From NCBI GenBank assembly GCA_043814315.1, contig JBDRKE010000008.1, positions 1 to 26,244 on the forward strand: DNA of 26,244 bases, in the 5' to 3' direction. The notes under the pieces were generated by a model. It ran no database searches and was not told the origin of the DNA. It saw nothing but the letters and a program-made list of their open reading frames with translations. Both the position numbers and the translations under genes were made by a program. The DNA comes from JBDRKE01 sp043814315 (GTDB taxonomy: Bacteria; Omnitrophota; Gorgyraeia; Gygaellales; Profunditerraquicolaceae). How positions within the stretch are numbered: position 1 is the first letter of the stretch; each line of letters begins with the position of its first letter. Positions 7,191-14,760 of the stretch are shown one piece after another.

Positions 7191-10100
7191 ATGAAACTCT
7201 CAGAATTCTCAGTCAAAAATTCACTTTTTGTAAATCTAATTTCTGTTTTTATCCTCATCGCGGGCTTTTATACCCTTTATATTTACCAGATCAGGAGAGA
7301 GGCGTTTCCTGAAGTCTCTTTTGATATGGTCGTGGTCACCACTCCTTATCCGGGTTCACCTCCCGAGGAAGTCGAAAAGCTGATCACTGTGCCCATTGAG
7401 AAAGAAATCAAAGGGGTTGACGGCATAGAGGAGATGCAATCCGCATCCCTCGAAAATGTATCCAATATACTGGTTAAGATAAGCCAGGATGCAAAAGACA
7501 AAAAGAAGGTAGTGGATGATATCCAGCAGGCGGTGGATCGGGCGACGAGCCTTCCCAAAGAGGCGGAAAAGCCGCAGGTGGTCGAGATCACTTCCGGTGA
7601 GATTCCTGTCATAGAAGTGTCCTTGAGCGGCAACCTCAACGAGGTAAAGCTTCAGGAATATGCGGAACAACTGGAGGATATCCTGCAAGATATTCCGGGA
7701 GTTTCCTCCATTGCGCGTCGAGGCTGGAGGGACAAAGAGGTATGGGTGGAGGTGGATCCGGACAAGATAAAGGACGCCTACCTGAGTTTAGAAGAGATTA
7801 TGGAGGCGCTGCGTTTAAGAAACGAAAGCATCCCGGGAGGCAAGGTCCGCGGGGATAAAGAGTTTAACATTCGGACAACGGGTGAGTTTACTACGCAGGA
7901 GGAGATTGAAAACGTCGTTATCAGGGCTAATGAATTGGGGAACTGGTTAAGAATCAAGGATGTGGCGCAGGTGCGCTTTTCCTTTGAGGACGAGGATGTT
8001 ATCAATAAAAGCTTTGGCAGCCGGTCCGTCAATCTGACGGTGATCAAAAGGGCCACAGGAGACACGATCAAGATCGTGGATCAGGTGAAAAAAGACACCG
8101 AAAATTTTTTGAAACGCGCCGAGCCCGAACTTAAGGCCTCTTACATTAATGATATTTCCTATTATATCAAGAGAAGGCTGGGGGTCTTAAAAAATAACGG
8201 GATCGTGGGCTTGATTCTCGTATGCGCCACGCTTATGCTCTTTTTGAATTTTCGCATTGCGTTTTTGACGGCGCTAGGTATTCCAATTGCGTTTTGCGCA
8301 ACGCTGGCCGTTATGGGTTTTATGGGCTTAAGCGTAAATCTGATCACCATGTTCGGCTTGATCATTGTCTTAGGCATGCTGGTGGATGACGGTATTATCG
8401 TAGCTGAAAACTGCTCTCGGTACCTGGAGAGCGGTATGAATTCAAGGCAGGCGGCTATTATAGGAAGCCAGGAAGTGGCAAAGCCGGTTGTGGCTACCGT
8501 TATCACGACTATTGCCGCGTTCGGCCCGCTTTTGTTTATGGAGGGGATGCTCGGTAAATTCATCTGGGGGATACCTGTGGTTGTCATCATCGCCTTGAGC
8601 GCGTCTTTATTTGAGGCCCTGATTATCTTGCCTTCTCATTTTGCCGATTTTGTCCATCCGTCGACGAGCTTCAAATCAAGCAAAGAACTGCCTTGGTTTA
8701 AAAAAATAGTAAATACCTATACAGCTATTCTCAATAAGGCGCTTGACCGAAGGTACCTGGTTTTCTTAGGGTTGATCGGGGTATTCGCTCTTACGATTTT
8801 CATTGCCAGCCGTATGCCTTTTGTGCTCTTTGGTTCGGAAGAAGGCATTGAGCAATTCTATATCCGCGCCGAGGCTCCCGTGGGCACGAATCTTTATAAA
8901 ACCAATGAGCTGATCAGCCAGATCGAGGAGAAGGTGGGAGAACTGCCTAAAGGGGAGCTTGAGGCCTATACCACAGAAGTCGGTTCCCTTGGAGAGACCT
9001 GGATGTTTGATCCGTACGGAAAATCCGGCAGCCACGTGGCCCAGATCACCGTGTTTGTCACGCCTTATACCCAGCGCTCAAGAAAGGTCAATGAGATTAT
9101 GGAGGATTTAAGACTCAAAACTAAAGAGGTGGTTGGTTTTGAAAAGATTTACTTAGAGAAAGAACATGAAGGCCCTCCCGTAGGAAAGCCCATCGCTGTC
9201 AAAGTGCGCGGAGAGGATTTTCCTGTTTTAGAAAAGGTCTCCAATGAGATCCTCGCGGCCTTAAATAAGATGAAGGGCGTATTAGATGCAACCACGGATT
9301 ACGAGGTCGGCCGAGGCGAGATCAGGGTCATTGTCAACGAAGACGAGGCCAAGCGCGCGTATCTGTCTGTGGGGAATATCGCCTCTTCCATCCGCAACGC
9401 GTTTAGAGGAGGAGTCGCTACGTCCATAAAACCGGTGAAGGCAGAGGAAGAGATAGACGTGCTGGTGCGTTTTCCGGAAGATGACCGCAAGACAAAAGAG
9501 GCCTTTGAGAAGATTTTTATCCCTAACAAGTTCGGCAACCTCATTCCTCTATCAAAAGTAGCGCGCCTGGAAGAGAGATCATCTGTCAGCCGCATACGTC
9601 ACCTGGATGGCAAAAGGGTGATCACGGTCAAGGCCGATGTCGACAATAAAAATATCACCTCTTTAAAGGCCAATTCTTTATTAGAGAGACAATTCAAAGA
9701 TAAGCCGAAACAATACCCGGGCTATGTTATAGAATACGCAGGAGAACAGGAGGAGAACGTCAAATCCATGCAAAGCTTTGCCAAGGCCTTTGCCCTTGCC
9801 TTCATCCTTATCTTTTTTATTCTGGCCGCCAATTTTAACTCCCTGGTTCAGCCCCTGGTGGTCATGCTGGCTATACCTTTTGGCCTGATCGGCGTTATCT
9901 GGGCTTTTTACTTCCACGGCCTGGCTTTAAGCTTTTTTATGATGCTGGGGGTCATTGGGCTAGCCGGCATTGTGGTCAACGACTCCATTGTTCTAGTCGA
10001 ATTTATCAACAACGCCCGCAGAAAAGGTGTTGAGAGGAGAGCCTCTATCGTCCGAAGCGGCCAGGTGAGGCTGAGGCCGGTATTGCTGACGACGATCACT

Positions 10101-10310
10101 ACGGCCTTGGGGTTAACGCCTACGGCTTACGGTATCGGCGGAGGGGATCCCTTCTTAAGGCCGATGGCGCTGACCATTGTCTGGGGTATTGTCTGCGCCA
10201 CCCTCCTGACTTTAGTGGCGCTTCCCTGCATTTACGCTATTGTCGACGATACGGTCATGAAGATCGCAGGCCACGCGACAGTCAGGAAGAATAACAATTC
10301 AAATCATTAG
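7191..10310 (+). CDS. RND-family efflux transporter permease (HAE1/AcrB-like)
   Basis: ATG 7191 follows AAGG at 7181-7184 and gives 1039 residues, the usual RND length. The N-terminus (VKNSLFVNLISVFILIAG) is the first membrane helix. A large periplasmic loop follows, with the porter-domain block FPEVSFDMVVVTTPYPGSPP. Helices 2-6 include LGMLVDDGIIVAEN, which keeps the paired aspartates used for proton relay in TM4. A second loop and the last helices follow, with GVIGLAGIVVNDSIVLVEF in TM10. At the place of the AcrB lysine (K940) this protein has Asn. Such pumps take substrates from the periplasm or inner membrane and pass them to the TolC channel using the proton gradient. It follows the TolC gene directly. 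No membrane-fusion (HlyD-type) adaptor gene is present between or beside them, which is unusual. Substrate cannot be predicted. Confidence 0.94.
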   Translation: MKLSEFSVKNSLFVNLISVFILIAGFYTLYIYQIRREAFPEVSFDMVVVTTPYPGSPPEEVEKLITVPIEKEIKGVDGIEEMQSASLENVSNILVKISQDAKDKKKVVDDIQQAVDRATSLPKEAEKPQVVEITSGEIPVIEVSLSGNLNEVKLQEYAEQLEDILQDIPGVSSIARRGWRDKEVWVEVDPDKIKDAYLSLEEIMEALRLRNESIPGGKVRGDKEFNIRTTGEFTTQEEIENVVIRANELGNWLRIKDVAQVRFSFEDEDVINKSFGSRSVNLTVIKRATGDTIKIVDQVKKDTENFLKRAEPELKASYINDISYYIKRRLGVLKNNGIVGLILVCATLMLFLNFRIAFLTALGIPIAFCATLAVMGFMGLSVNLITMFGLIIVLGMLVDDGIIVAENCSRYLESGMNSRQAAIIGSQEVAKPVVATVITTIAAFGPLLFMEGMLGKFIWGIPVVVIIALSASLFEALIILPSHFADFVHPSTSFKSSKELPWFKKIVNTYTAILNKALDRRYLVFLGLIGVFALTIFIASRMPFVLFGSEEGIEQFYIRAEAPVGTNLYKTNELISQIEEKVGELPKGELEAYTTEVGSLGETWMFDPYGKSGSHVAQITVFVTPYTQRSRKVNEIMEDLRLKTKEVVGFEKIYLEKEHEGPPVGKPIAVKVRGEDFPVLEKVSNEILAALNKMKGVLDATTDYEVGRGEIRVIVNEDEAKRAYLSVGNIASSIRNAFRGGVATSIKPVKAEEEIDVLVRFPEDDRKTKEAFEKIFIPNKFGNLIPLSKVARLEERSSVSRIRHLDGKRVITVKADVDNKNITSLKANSLLERQFKDKPKQYPGYVIEYAGEQEENVKSMQSFAKAFALAFILIFFILAANFNSLVQPLVVMLAIPFGLIGVIWAFYFHGLALSFFMMLGVIGLAGIVVNDSIVLVEFINNARRKGVERRASIVRSGQVRLRPVLLTTITTALGLTPTAYGIGGGDPFLRPMALTIVWGIVCATLLTLVALPCIYAIVDDTVMKIAGHATVRKNNNSNH

Positions 10311-10373
10311 TTTTTGTAGTATAATAAAGTAGCGGTTTATCAAGAAAAGTGAGGTAGTAACATGCTCTAAAAG

Positions 10374-10505
10374 CGGATATCAGGTTATCAGGGGATCAGG
10401 ATTTGGGGTTAAGGAAATCAGGGTATCAGGGACAAAAAGAAAAACCCGATATCCCTGCCTGCCGGCAGGCAGGCAAACCCCGATAACCCGATACCCTGAT
10501 AACCG
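10374..10505. repeat. Composite inverted repeat with 20-bp GC palindrome
   Basis: The 239-bp gap after the RND gene is dominated by repeat sequence. The left arm contains several ATCAGG(GG) units (10378-10432) and the right arm contains their complements, CGATAACC and GATACCCTGATAACC (10481-10504). At the centre of the right half lies a perfect 20-bp palindrome, CCTGCCTGCCGGCAGGCAGG, at 10454-10473. Its GCCTGCCGGCAGGCAGGC core is identical to 3187-3204 inside the second palindromic element. The folded region could act as a transcription or mRNA boundary; there is no U-tract of a normal terminator. Confidence 0.65.
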
Positions 10506-10549
10506 TATTTAACGTGTCTAATAATACATATTATACGAGGAGGAAGATT

Positions 10550-11158
10550 ATGAAGACTCTGTACATTGCTCTGATTTTATGTCTGAGTTTGGCAGGGCTT
10601 TGCTGTGCCCAGAATCAGAGCCAAGGCCTCTTACTGGAAGATTTTGAGGGGCTTGTTTCCGCGGGCCCAGAAGGAACCGTGGATTTTGGTGCAGGGAACG
10701 GTTCTTCTGTGGATGCTACAGCAGCCCAGGATATCAAATATTCAGGGAACCAGTCCTTAAAGGTCACCTATGATGCCGTTTCCGACGGTTATATGTATGT
10801 CGCCAAAGGTTTTGGCCTGGATGCCAAGAATACGGCCTGGTTAGTGAAACCCGAAGATATTGACTGGGCAAAATACGAGGCGTTTAGTTTCTGCGTTTAT
10901 GGCAGCGACTCCAAAACGCAGGTTGCCTTTGATATCAAAGATAGCGGTAATGAGATGTGGCGTTTCATGTTTGAAGATAATTTTACGGGATGGAAAAAAA
11001 TCGTTTGTCCTTTCAATGCGTTCTTGGTGAGGGATGACTGGCAGCCGGATAATGCCGATAACAATATGACCCTGGATTTTCCCATCAAGGTCTTTCAATT
11101 TGAACCCAGGCCGCAAGCCCAAGGAACCCTCTATTTTGACCGCGTCGAATTGGAATAA
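10550..11158 (+). CDS. Exported protein with CBM11/CIA30-like galactose-binding fold
   Basis: ATG 10550 follows a strong GAGGAGG (about 10537-10543). The 202-residue product has a signal peptide (basic MK, then hydrophobic residues 4-17, cleavage probably after CCA near 20); the cysteine-rich end does not fit a standard lipobox well. The mature part has LLEDFEG, then SLKVTYD, a TAWLVKPEDIDWAKYEAFSF block, WRFMFEDNFTGWKKIVCPF and the ending GTLYFDRVELE. This pattern is that of a single beta-sandwich carbohydrate-binding domain of the CBM11/CIA30 type, which in these proteins often begins with a DFE motif and ends with a strand containing D(R/D)(V/I)xL. No catalytic domain is attached. It is followed eight bases later by a zinc alcohol dehydrogenase gene. 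Carbohydrate ligand and function are inferred from fold only. Confidence 0.75.
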   Translation: MKTLYIALILCLSLAGLCCAQNQSQGLLLEDFEGLVSAGPEGTVDFGAGNGSSVDATAAQDIKYSGNQSLKVTYDAVSDGYMYVAKGFGLDAKNTAWLVKPEDIDWAKYEAFSFCVYGSDSKTQVAFDIKDSGNEMWRFMFEDNFTGWKKIVCPFNAFLVRDDWQPDNADNNMTLDFPIKVFQFEPRPQAQGTLYFDRVELE

Positions 11159-11166
11159 AAGGATAG

Positions 11167-12195
11167 ATGCGAGCCGCTGTTTACTATAGCAACCGTGACC
11201 TCAGGGGGCAGGAGGTGCCTGTGCCTAAAATAGGGCCAGGAGAACTCCTGATACGCGTTGAGGCCAGCGGCATCTGCGGCAGCGATGTGATGGAGTGGTA
11301 CCGCAAGGACCGCGTGCCCTTGATCTTAGGCCACGAGGTCAGCGGCGTGATCGAACAGTTAGGAGAGGGTGTTTCCGGCTTAAAAAAAGGCCAGCGTGTG
11401 GCGCTTAGCCATCATGTTCCTTGCGGAAAGTGTCATTACTGCTTAAGCGGCCATGAAACAACCTGCGATACGCTGCGTAAGACCCATTTTGACCCAGGGG
11501 GGTTCTGCGAATTCCTGCGCTTACCTAAGATAAATGTCGATTACGGTGTTTTTCCTCTGCCGGATCCTGTAACATTTGAGGAAGCCACTTTTGTTGAGCC
11601 CCTGGCTTGCGTTTTAAGGGGCCAGCGCCAGGCTGGTTTCAAGAAAGGCAAGACCGTCCTGGTGATAGGCTCTGGCATAGCAGGGCTTTTGCATATCCAT
11701 TTAGCCAGTGCCATTGGCGCCGGGCTTGTTCTTGCCACGGATATTGTCAATTATCGGCTCAGCCAGGCCAAAAGATTTGGCGCTCATGAGGCCTTTCTTG
11801 CCCAGGAGTATTCACCTGAAGCATTACGTAAGCTCAATAATGGCCAACTAGCTGATATTGTTATTGTTACAACCGGCGCTTTAATAGCGCTTCAGCAGGC
11901 TATGTCTTCTGTTGAGCGGGGAGGGAGTATTTTATTTTTTGCACCTACCGAAGAAAGGCTTAAGGTTCCTATACCTTTTAACGACCTGTTCTGGAGAACA
12001 GAGATAACCCTGACCAGCTCTTACGCGGGCAGCCCCCAGGATTACAGGGAAGCGCTGAATTTTATCGTAGAAAAAAAGGTAAACGTTGCGGATATGATTA
12101 CGCACGGGCTGAAACTGGATGAGATTGGGGAAGGTTTTAGGCTGGTCCAGGAGGCCAAAGAGTCGATAAAGGTAATAATATATCCACAAAGATAG
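11167..12195 (+). CDS. Zinc-dependent medium-chain alcohol (polyol) dehydrogenase
   Basis: The 342-residue enzyme has all MDR zinc sites. The catalytic ligands are Cys37 (SGICGSD), His56-Glu57 (GHEVSG) and probably Glu144 (VEPLACVLRG). The structural zinc cysteines are 86, 89, 92 and 100 (CGKCHYCLSGHETTC). The Rossmann nucleotide site is VLVIGSGIAG near 164-173, with ATDIVNYRLSQAKRFGA giving an acidic residue after beta-2 that favours NAD. The closest general class is the sorbitol/threonine/L-idonate dehydrogenase group, oxidising a secondary alcohol of a polyol or sugar acid. It sits between a putative carbohydrate-binding exported protein and an LsrF-like aldolase, which supports a sugar or polyol substrate. 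The exact substrate cannot be read from the sequence. It starts at ATG 11167 and has only an AAAGGA ribosome site. Confidence 0.92.
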   Translation: MRAAVYYSNRDLRGQEVPVPKIGPGELLIRVEASGICGSDVMEWYRKDRVPLILGHEVSGVIEQLGEGVSGLKKGQRVALSHHVPCGKCHYCLSGHETTCDTLRKTHFDPGGFCEFLRLPKINVDYGVFPLPDPVTFEEATFVEPLACVLRGQRQAGFKKGKTVLVIGSGIAGLLHIHLASAIGAGLVLATDIVNYRLSQAKRFGAHEAFLAQEYSPEALRKLNNGQLADIVIVTTGALIALQQAMSSVERGGSILFFAPTEERLKVPIPFNDLFWRTEITLTSSYAGSPQDYREALNFIVEKKVNVADMITHGLKLDEIGEGFRLVQEAKESIKVIIYPQR

Positions 12196-12327
12196 AAGTT
12201 GTAAGATAAAGTTAAATCCAAATGGCAAAGCGCAAAATCCAAAATAAGTACAAAGCACAAATATCAAAACATATGATTTTTTGTTTTGGAATTTGAATTT
12301 ACCGACGAGTAAAACGAGGAGGTTAAT

Positions 12328-13128
12328 ATGGATTGGGGAATGAAAAACCGTTTAAGCCAAGTGATAAAGGCTGATGGCCGCTGTTTTTTTATGCCCATTG
12401 ACCACGGTTATTTCCAGGGGCCGACCTCCTGCTTAGAAAAGCCGGGTGAGACAATCAAGCCGCTGTTAGCTTATTGCGATGCCCTTTTTGTGACGCGGGG
12501 AGTCTTACGCCACTGCGTGGATGCAGCCCATACTAAGCCGGTTATTTTGCGGGTCTCTGGAGGAACCAGCATGGCAGGTGAAGACTTAGCTAATGAGGGC
12601 ATTACAACTTCCATTGAGGAGATTATTCGTTTAAATGCTTGTGCTGTAGGTATTTCCGTATTTATAGGAAGTAAATACGAGCATCAGACCCTGTTAAACC
12701 TGTCCAGGCTCGTAAACGAATGCGAAAATTACGGGATACCTGTTATGGCTGTAACTGCCGTGGGTAAGGAGCTAAAGAAGCGCGATGCCCGCTATCTGGC
12801 TTTGAGTTGCCGCATTTGTGCAGAGTTGGGGGCACGGGTGGTCAAAACCTACTGGTGCGAGAATTTTGAGAAGGTGGTAGAAGGCTGTCCGGTGCCTGTG
12901 GTGATAGCAGGCGGCCCAAAATGCGAGACCGAAAAAGAGGTTTTTGAATTTGTCTATGACGGCCTGCAAAAGGGTGCTATTGGTATCAATTTGGGCCGCA
13001 ATGTCTGGCAGAGTGAGTATCCTGTAGCTATGGCCAGGGCCCTTGAGGCGCTTATTCATGAGAATGCAACTGTTAGAAGGGCGCAAGATTTATTTAATGA
13101 TTTGAAATCCTCCCATCAAAAGATGTAA
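12328..13128 (+). CDS. lsrF: LsrF-like class I aldolase / 3-hydroxy-5-phosphonooxypentane-2,4-dione thiolase family protein
   Basis: The 266-residue protein opens MDWGMKNRLSQVIKADGRCF and has the FMPIDHGYFQGPT block, YCDALFVTRGVLR, RLNACAVGISVFIGSKYEHQ, TAVGKE, RVVKTYW and VVIAGG...GINLGRNVWQSEYPVAM. These match the LsrF branch of the class I FBA/DeoC-like (beta/alpha)8 aldolases closely, from memory of E. coli LsrF. Lys173 in VVKTYW is the expected Schiff-base lysine. E. coli LsrF has about 30 extra residues at the N-terminus that are absent here. LsrF ends AI-2 degradation by cleaving phospho-AI-2 derivatives to acetyl-CoA and dihydroxyacetone phosphate. No lsr transporter or kinase genes are near, so the real substrate here may be a different sugar phosphate. 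An AGGAGG ribosome site precedes the ATG. Confidence 0.85.
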   Translation: MDWGMKNRLSQVIKADGRCFFMPIDHGYFQGPTSCLEKPGETIKPLLAYCDALFVTRGVLRHCVDAAHTKPVILRVSGGTSMAGEDLANEGITTSIEEIIRLNACAVGISVFIGSKYEHQTLLNLSRLVNECENYGIPVMAVTAVGKELKKRDARYLALSCRICAELGARVVKTYWCENFEKVVEGCPVPVVIAGGPKCETEKEVFEFVYDGLQKGAIGINLGRNVWQSEYPVAMARALEALIHENATVRRAQDLFNDLKSSHQKM

Positions 13129-13168
13129 CTCTTTATCAAGCCTACAGTTTTATCTCTGAAAAAAAATC

Positions 13169-13197
13169 TTGACACGGTTTATTTTTTTTGTCATAAT
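13169..13197 (+). promoter_or_regulatory. Promoter of the acyl-CoA ligase/RND operon
   Basis: A perfect TTGACA at 13169-13174 and CATAAT at 13192-13197 are 17 bp apart. The roughly 40-base leader to the ATG at 13246 is almost entirely A and T, has a small TAAAATTTTA palindrome (13216-13225), and contains no Shine-Dalgarno. Confidence 0.7.
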
Positions 13198-13245
13198 ATA
13201 AAAAAATTTAAATAATAAAATTTTACTATTGTTTTTAATTTTTTT

Positions 13246-14760
13246 ATGAATATACCCCTGCAATTAGAGACTCAGTGTAAAAAATTCTCTTCAAAGCCAG
13301 CTTTTATTTACAAAGACCAAAACATATCCTTTTGTCATCTTAGAGACACGGTTTTTCAATTGGCCAACGCCCTAAGTCAGCTGGGCCTGAAGAAAGGTGA
13401 TTGCGTAGCTGTTTATCTGCCCAACAGTCCGGAATGCATTTATAGCTATCTGGCTACGTGGTGCCTGGGGGCAACCTGCGTTCCCTTTGATTTTATGCTC
13501 ACCGAGGAAGAGTTGATTCCCTGTATCACGCATGCCGAGGCCAAAATCTTAATCGCCCGCTCCAAGCCCAATGTGTCTTTAGGCCTTATTAAAGAAAAGT
13601 GCCCGGCCCTGGAACACATTATTATGGTCGGGGAGGGAAAAGAAGGTTTTTTGAATTTTGAGTCTGTGTTGAAAAAGGGTTCCACGGCTTTTGCGCCCCG
13701 CGAAATCGCGGATAAGGATTACGCCTGCATCTTTTATACTTCAGGGACTACGGGAAGGCCCAAAGGGGTTTTATGCAATTATCGTCAGATAGGCGCACCG
13801 GCTGAGTCTATGTCCTATTTCTCGGGGCTCAACGACAAAGATATCGCTTTATGCGCGGGGTTGCCTTTTTCGCATTTGGGAGGGTTGGTGTTTATCCAGT
13901 CCGCGATTTTTTTGGGGACAACCGTTGTAGCGATGGACCGGTTCATCCCTTTAGAGGTTTTAAAAAATATACCTAAATATAAGGCCACCGTGATGTGGTT
14001 GGTTCCTTCCATGTTTTATGCCATGCTGCAGTTAAAAGAATTTGAGAGTTTTGACCTTTCGAGTTTGCGCTGGATCACTTCCTTCGGCGCCCCCAGCTCT
14101 GCAGACCAGCTGCGCCGGTTTCACGCCTATTGCCCGAATGCCGAGCTTTTGCACGGATGGGGGATGACGGAGACTCAAGGCCCTACCATCGTCATTCCTC
14201 TGGGCTCAAAAAAAATTGAAAGCATAGGCCTGCCTGCGCCCTGGGTAGAAGTAAAAGTTTTTGATGATAATGACCGGGAATTAGCGGCAGGAGAAATCGG
14301 AGAAATCGTGGTGCGCAGCTGGATCGTCACCGACGGTTATTACAAAGATTCCGAGGCCACGGAAATGGCCAAGCGCAACGGCTGGTTCCATACAGGAGAC
14401 CTGGGCCGGTTTGATGACGAAGGGTACCTTTATATCTCGGGCAGAAAGAAAGAAATGATTAAAGTGGCCGGAGAGATTGTGTTTGAGCCGGAAATAGAGT
14501 CCGCCCTTCACAAGCACCCTGAGATTGCCGAGGCAGCTGTCATAGGAGTTGCGGATAAGTTAAGGGGTGAAGTCCCTAAGGCGATTGTGGTATTAAAAGA
14601 AGGCAGCCAGGCAATCGAAGAAGATTTACGTTATTTCTTGCGGCAGCATCTGGCCCATTTTAAGATTCCCCATTATTTCGAATTCAGAACCTCACTTCCC
14701 AAAAACAGGGCAGGAAAAGTTGATAAAGAAGGCTTAAGGAAGGAAGGGGTCAGCGCGTGA
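13246..14760 (+). CDS. Acyl-CoA synthetase (AMP-forming, ANL superfamily)
   Basis: The 504-residue enzyme has the ANL motifs in order: the phosphate-binding loop FYTSGTTGRPKGV (about residues 164-176), HGWGMTETQGP (A5 region, about 303-313), NGWFHTGDLGRFDDEGYLY with the conserved Asp (about 381-399), the hinge SGRKKEMIKVAGE (about 401-413) and the C-terminal catalytic Lys near NRAGKVDK. It activates a carboxylic acid, probably a fatty acid, as acyl-AMP and transfers it to CoA. Length is typical of medium/long-chain ligases without extra domains. Its stop codon overlaps the GTG of the downstream RND exporter by four bases (GTGA), so the two proteins are made together, which hints that the acyl group made here is related to the exported lipid. 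The leader lacks a ribosome site. Chain-length preference cannot be predicted. Confidence 0.93.
   Translation: MNIPLQLETQCKKFSSKPAFIYKDQNISFCHLRDTVFQLANALSQLGLKKGDCVAVYLPNSPECIYSYLATWCLGATCVPFDFMLTEEELIPCITHAEAKILIARSKPNVSLGLIKEKCPALEHIIMVGEGKEGFLNFESVLKKGSTAFAPREIADKDYACIFYTSGTTGRPKGVLCNYRQIGAPAESMSYFSGLNDKDIALCAGLPFSHLGGLVFIQSAIFLGTTVVAMDRFIPLEVLKNIPKYKATVMWLVPSMFYAMLQLKEFESFDLSSLRWITSFGAPSSADQLRRFHAYCPNAELLHGWGMTETQGPTIVIPLGSKKIESIGLPAPWVEVKVFDDNDRELAAGEIGEIVVRSWIVTDGYYKDSEATEMAKRNGWFHTGDLGRFDDEGYLYISGRKKEMIKVAGEIVFEPEIESALHKHPEIAEAAVIGVADKLRGEVPKAIVVLKEGSQAIEEDLRYFLRQHLAHFKIPHYFEFRTSLPKNRAGKVDKEGLRKEGVSA

Noticed and set aside
10320..10325. TATAAT as a promoter for the gene at 10550
   Set aside because: No -35 partner, over 200 bp of repeat DNA lies between it and the gene, and only a two-codon frame follows nearby.
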